Assembly: GCA_964352775.1 (NCBI GenBank)
Contig: CAYGTK010000099.1
Coordinates: 1 to 14,993 of the forward strand
Reading direction: 5' to 3'
Length of the DNA: 14,993 nt
Origin: CAYGTK01 sp964352775
GTDB taxonomy: Bacteria > Bacteroidota > Bacteroidia > Chitinophagales > CAIOSU01
The notes beneath the pieces were generated by a model. That model saw only the letters and a program-made list of their open reading frames with translations, ran no database searches and was not told the DNA's origin. This document shows, one piece after another, positions 14,302 through 14,993 of this stretch; position 1 is the first letter of the stretch; the number at the start of each line of letters is the position of its first letter. The translations under genes were made by a program, and so were the position numbers.

Positions 14302-14993
14302 ATGAACTATCAAACCATCAACAGAAGCCTACTTATTGTAGTACTGTTAAGCCTGTTCGCTACCCTAAAAGTAGAAGCACAGGATATACATTTCTCGCAG
14401 TTCTATGCATCGCCGCTAACATTGAACCCAGCATTAACTGGTAAAATGAATGGTAATTATCGCCTAGCGGCTATTTACCGTAACCAATGGTGGAGTGTAA
14501 CGTCGTTTGGAAGAGCGCCATACCAAACGCCATCTGCTTCATTTGATATGCCATTTTTTGTTGGTAAGAAAAAGATGGATGCAATAGGCGCTGGTATAAT
14601 GTTCTACAATGACATAGAGAACGGAGGTGGATTCAGCCGTTTGAAGGTTATGGCATCTGTGGCTTACCATAAGGCTTTGGATAAGAAGGCTCGTCACCGA
14701 TTATCAATTGGATTACAAGGTGGTTTTGAGCAGTTCCAAACAGATGTAAATAAGGGGACTTTTGAAAGTGAGATACGCAATGGAAATGCTGAAACGCTCG
14801 CTAGTGAAACACTAGGTAACCCGAACATGAGTGCTGGATTATTCTACAATGGTACATTTGGTAAGAAATTGACTTTCTACATCGGTTCCTCTTTCTTCAA
14901 TTTGCTTCGTCCAGAAGAGAGCTTTACAGGTGTAATGGAAGGTGATAGTAAACTACCTCTTCGTTCTGTAGTTCACACTGGTTTTGATATTAG
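14302..14993 (+). CDS. PorP/SprF-family type IX secretion outer-membrane protein (5' part)
   Basis: The first 230 codons are visible, open to the window edge without a stop; family members are usually about 300-340 residues, so roughly a third is missing. A Sec signal peptide (about 1-26, ending KVEAQ) is followed by the family hallmark HFSQFYASPLTLNPALTG. Next come YRNQWWSV, SFDMPF, AIGAGIMFYNDIENGGGFS and alternating beta-barrel strands (LSIGLQGGFEQF, MSAGLFYNGTF, FYIGSSFFNLL). PorP and SprF homologues in gliding and oral Bacteroidota are outer-membrane barrels needed for secretion or surface retention of particular T9SS cargo. The gene follows the type B cargo by 37 bases with no terminator between them, so the two are probably co-transcribed and partners. 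The ATG at 14302 is set by the signal peptide. Confidence 0.92.
   Translation, partial: MNYQTINRSLLIVVLLSLFATLKVEAQDIHFSQFYASPLTLNPALTGKMNGNYRLAAIYRNQWWSVTSFGRAPYQTPSASFDMPFFVGKKKMDAIGAGIMFYNDIENGGGFSRLKVMASVAYHKALDKKARHRLSIGLQGGFEQFQTDVNKGTFESEIRNGNAETLASETLGNPNMSAGLFYNGTFGKKLTFYIGSSFFNLLRPEESFTGVMEGDSKLPLRSVVHTGFDI

Noticed and set aside
1..14993. tRNA or rRNA genes, insertion sequences, phage or known defence genes
   Set aside because: I looked for their hallmark motifs by eye on both strands and saw none; gaps between genes are too short for most of them.

Overview
The window looks like a chromosomal segment of a gliding or surface-adhesive member of the Bacteroidota (Flavobacteriales-like). 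The evidence is a giant secreted protein ending in a type B sorting domain for the type IX secretion system (T9SS), followed by a PorP/SprF-family outer-membrane protein. Further support comes from a DUF4294 protein, an EGF-type lipoprotein, promoter -7 boxes of the form TAnnTTTG, and the absence of any strong Shine-Dalgarno sequence ahead of the genes. No species can be named from the sequence.

Layout. (1) 1-2506, + strand: the 3' end of an oligopeptide-type ABC transporter ATPase, whose stop codon overlaps the start of ribonuclease R by one base. (2) 2503-2943, - strand: a stand-alone Rcp1-like response regulator that converges on rnr and shares four bases with it. (3) 3057-4037, + strand: a polyprenyl synthase, ending in a hairpin terminator shared with a small lipoprotein gene on the - strand (4092-4487). 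(4) 4559-7215, + strand: three tightly packed genes (gaps of 3 and 2 bases) for a lipoprotein PQQ-type sugar/sorbosone dehydrogenase, a gamma-carbonic-anhydrase-family hexapeptide protein and a GT9 heptosyltransferase-like enzyme. (5) 7199-8510, - strand: an EGF-domain lipoprotein followed by a DUF4294 exported protein. (6) 8712-14993, + strand: the 1850-residue T9SS cargo and, 37 bases downstream, the start of its probable SprF-like partner, cut by the window edge.

How the genes work together. The first 7 kb is mostly housekeeping: RNA decay, isoprenoid precursors, and possibly surface glycan assembly by the GT9 enzyme. The last 6.3 kb is a cell-surface module. The cargo is exported by Sec and then by T9SS, using its C-terminal domain. 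Its long array of Ig/PKD-like repeats forms a filament. The PorP/SprF-like protein is expected to support its secretion or hold it on the outer membrane. This pairing is a known theme in gliding Bacteroidota. The less ordinary feature is inside the cargo: two homologous modules of about 190 residues are inserted at the same point of two successive Ig-like domains.

I found no tRNA, rRNA, CRISPR array, insertion sequence, phage gene or recognisable defence system. I do not claim a wholly new system here.
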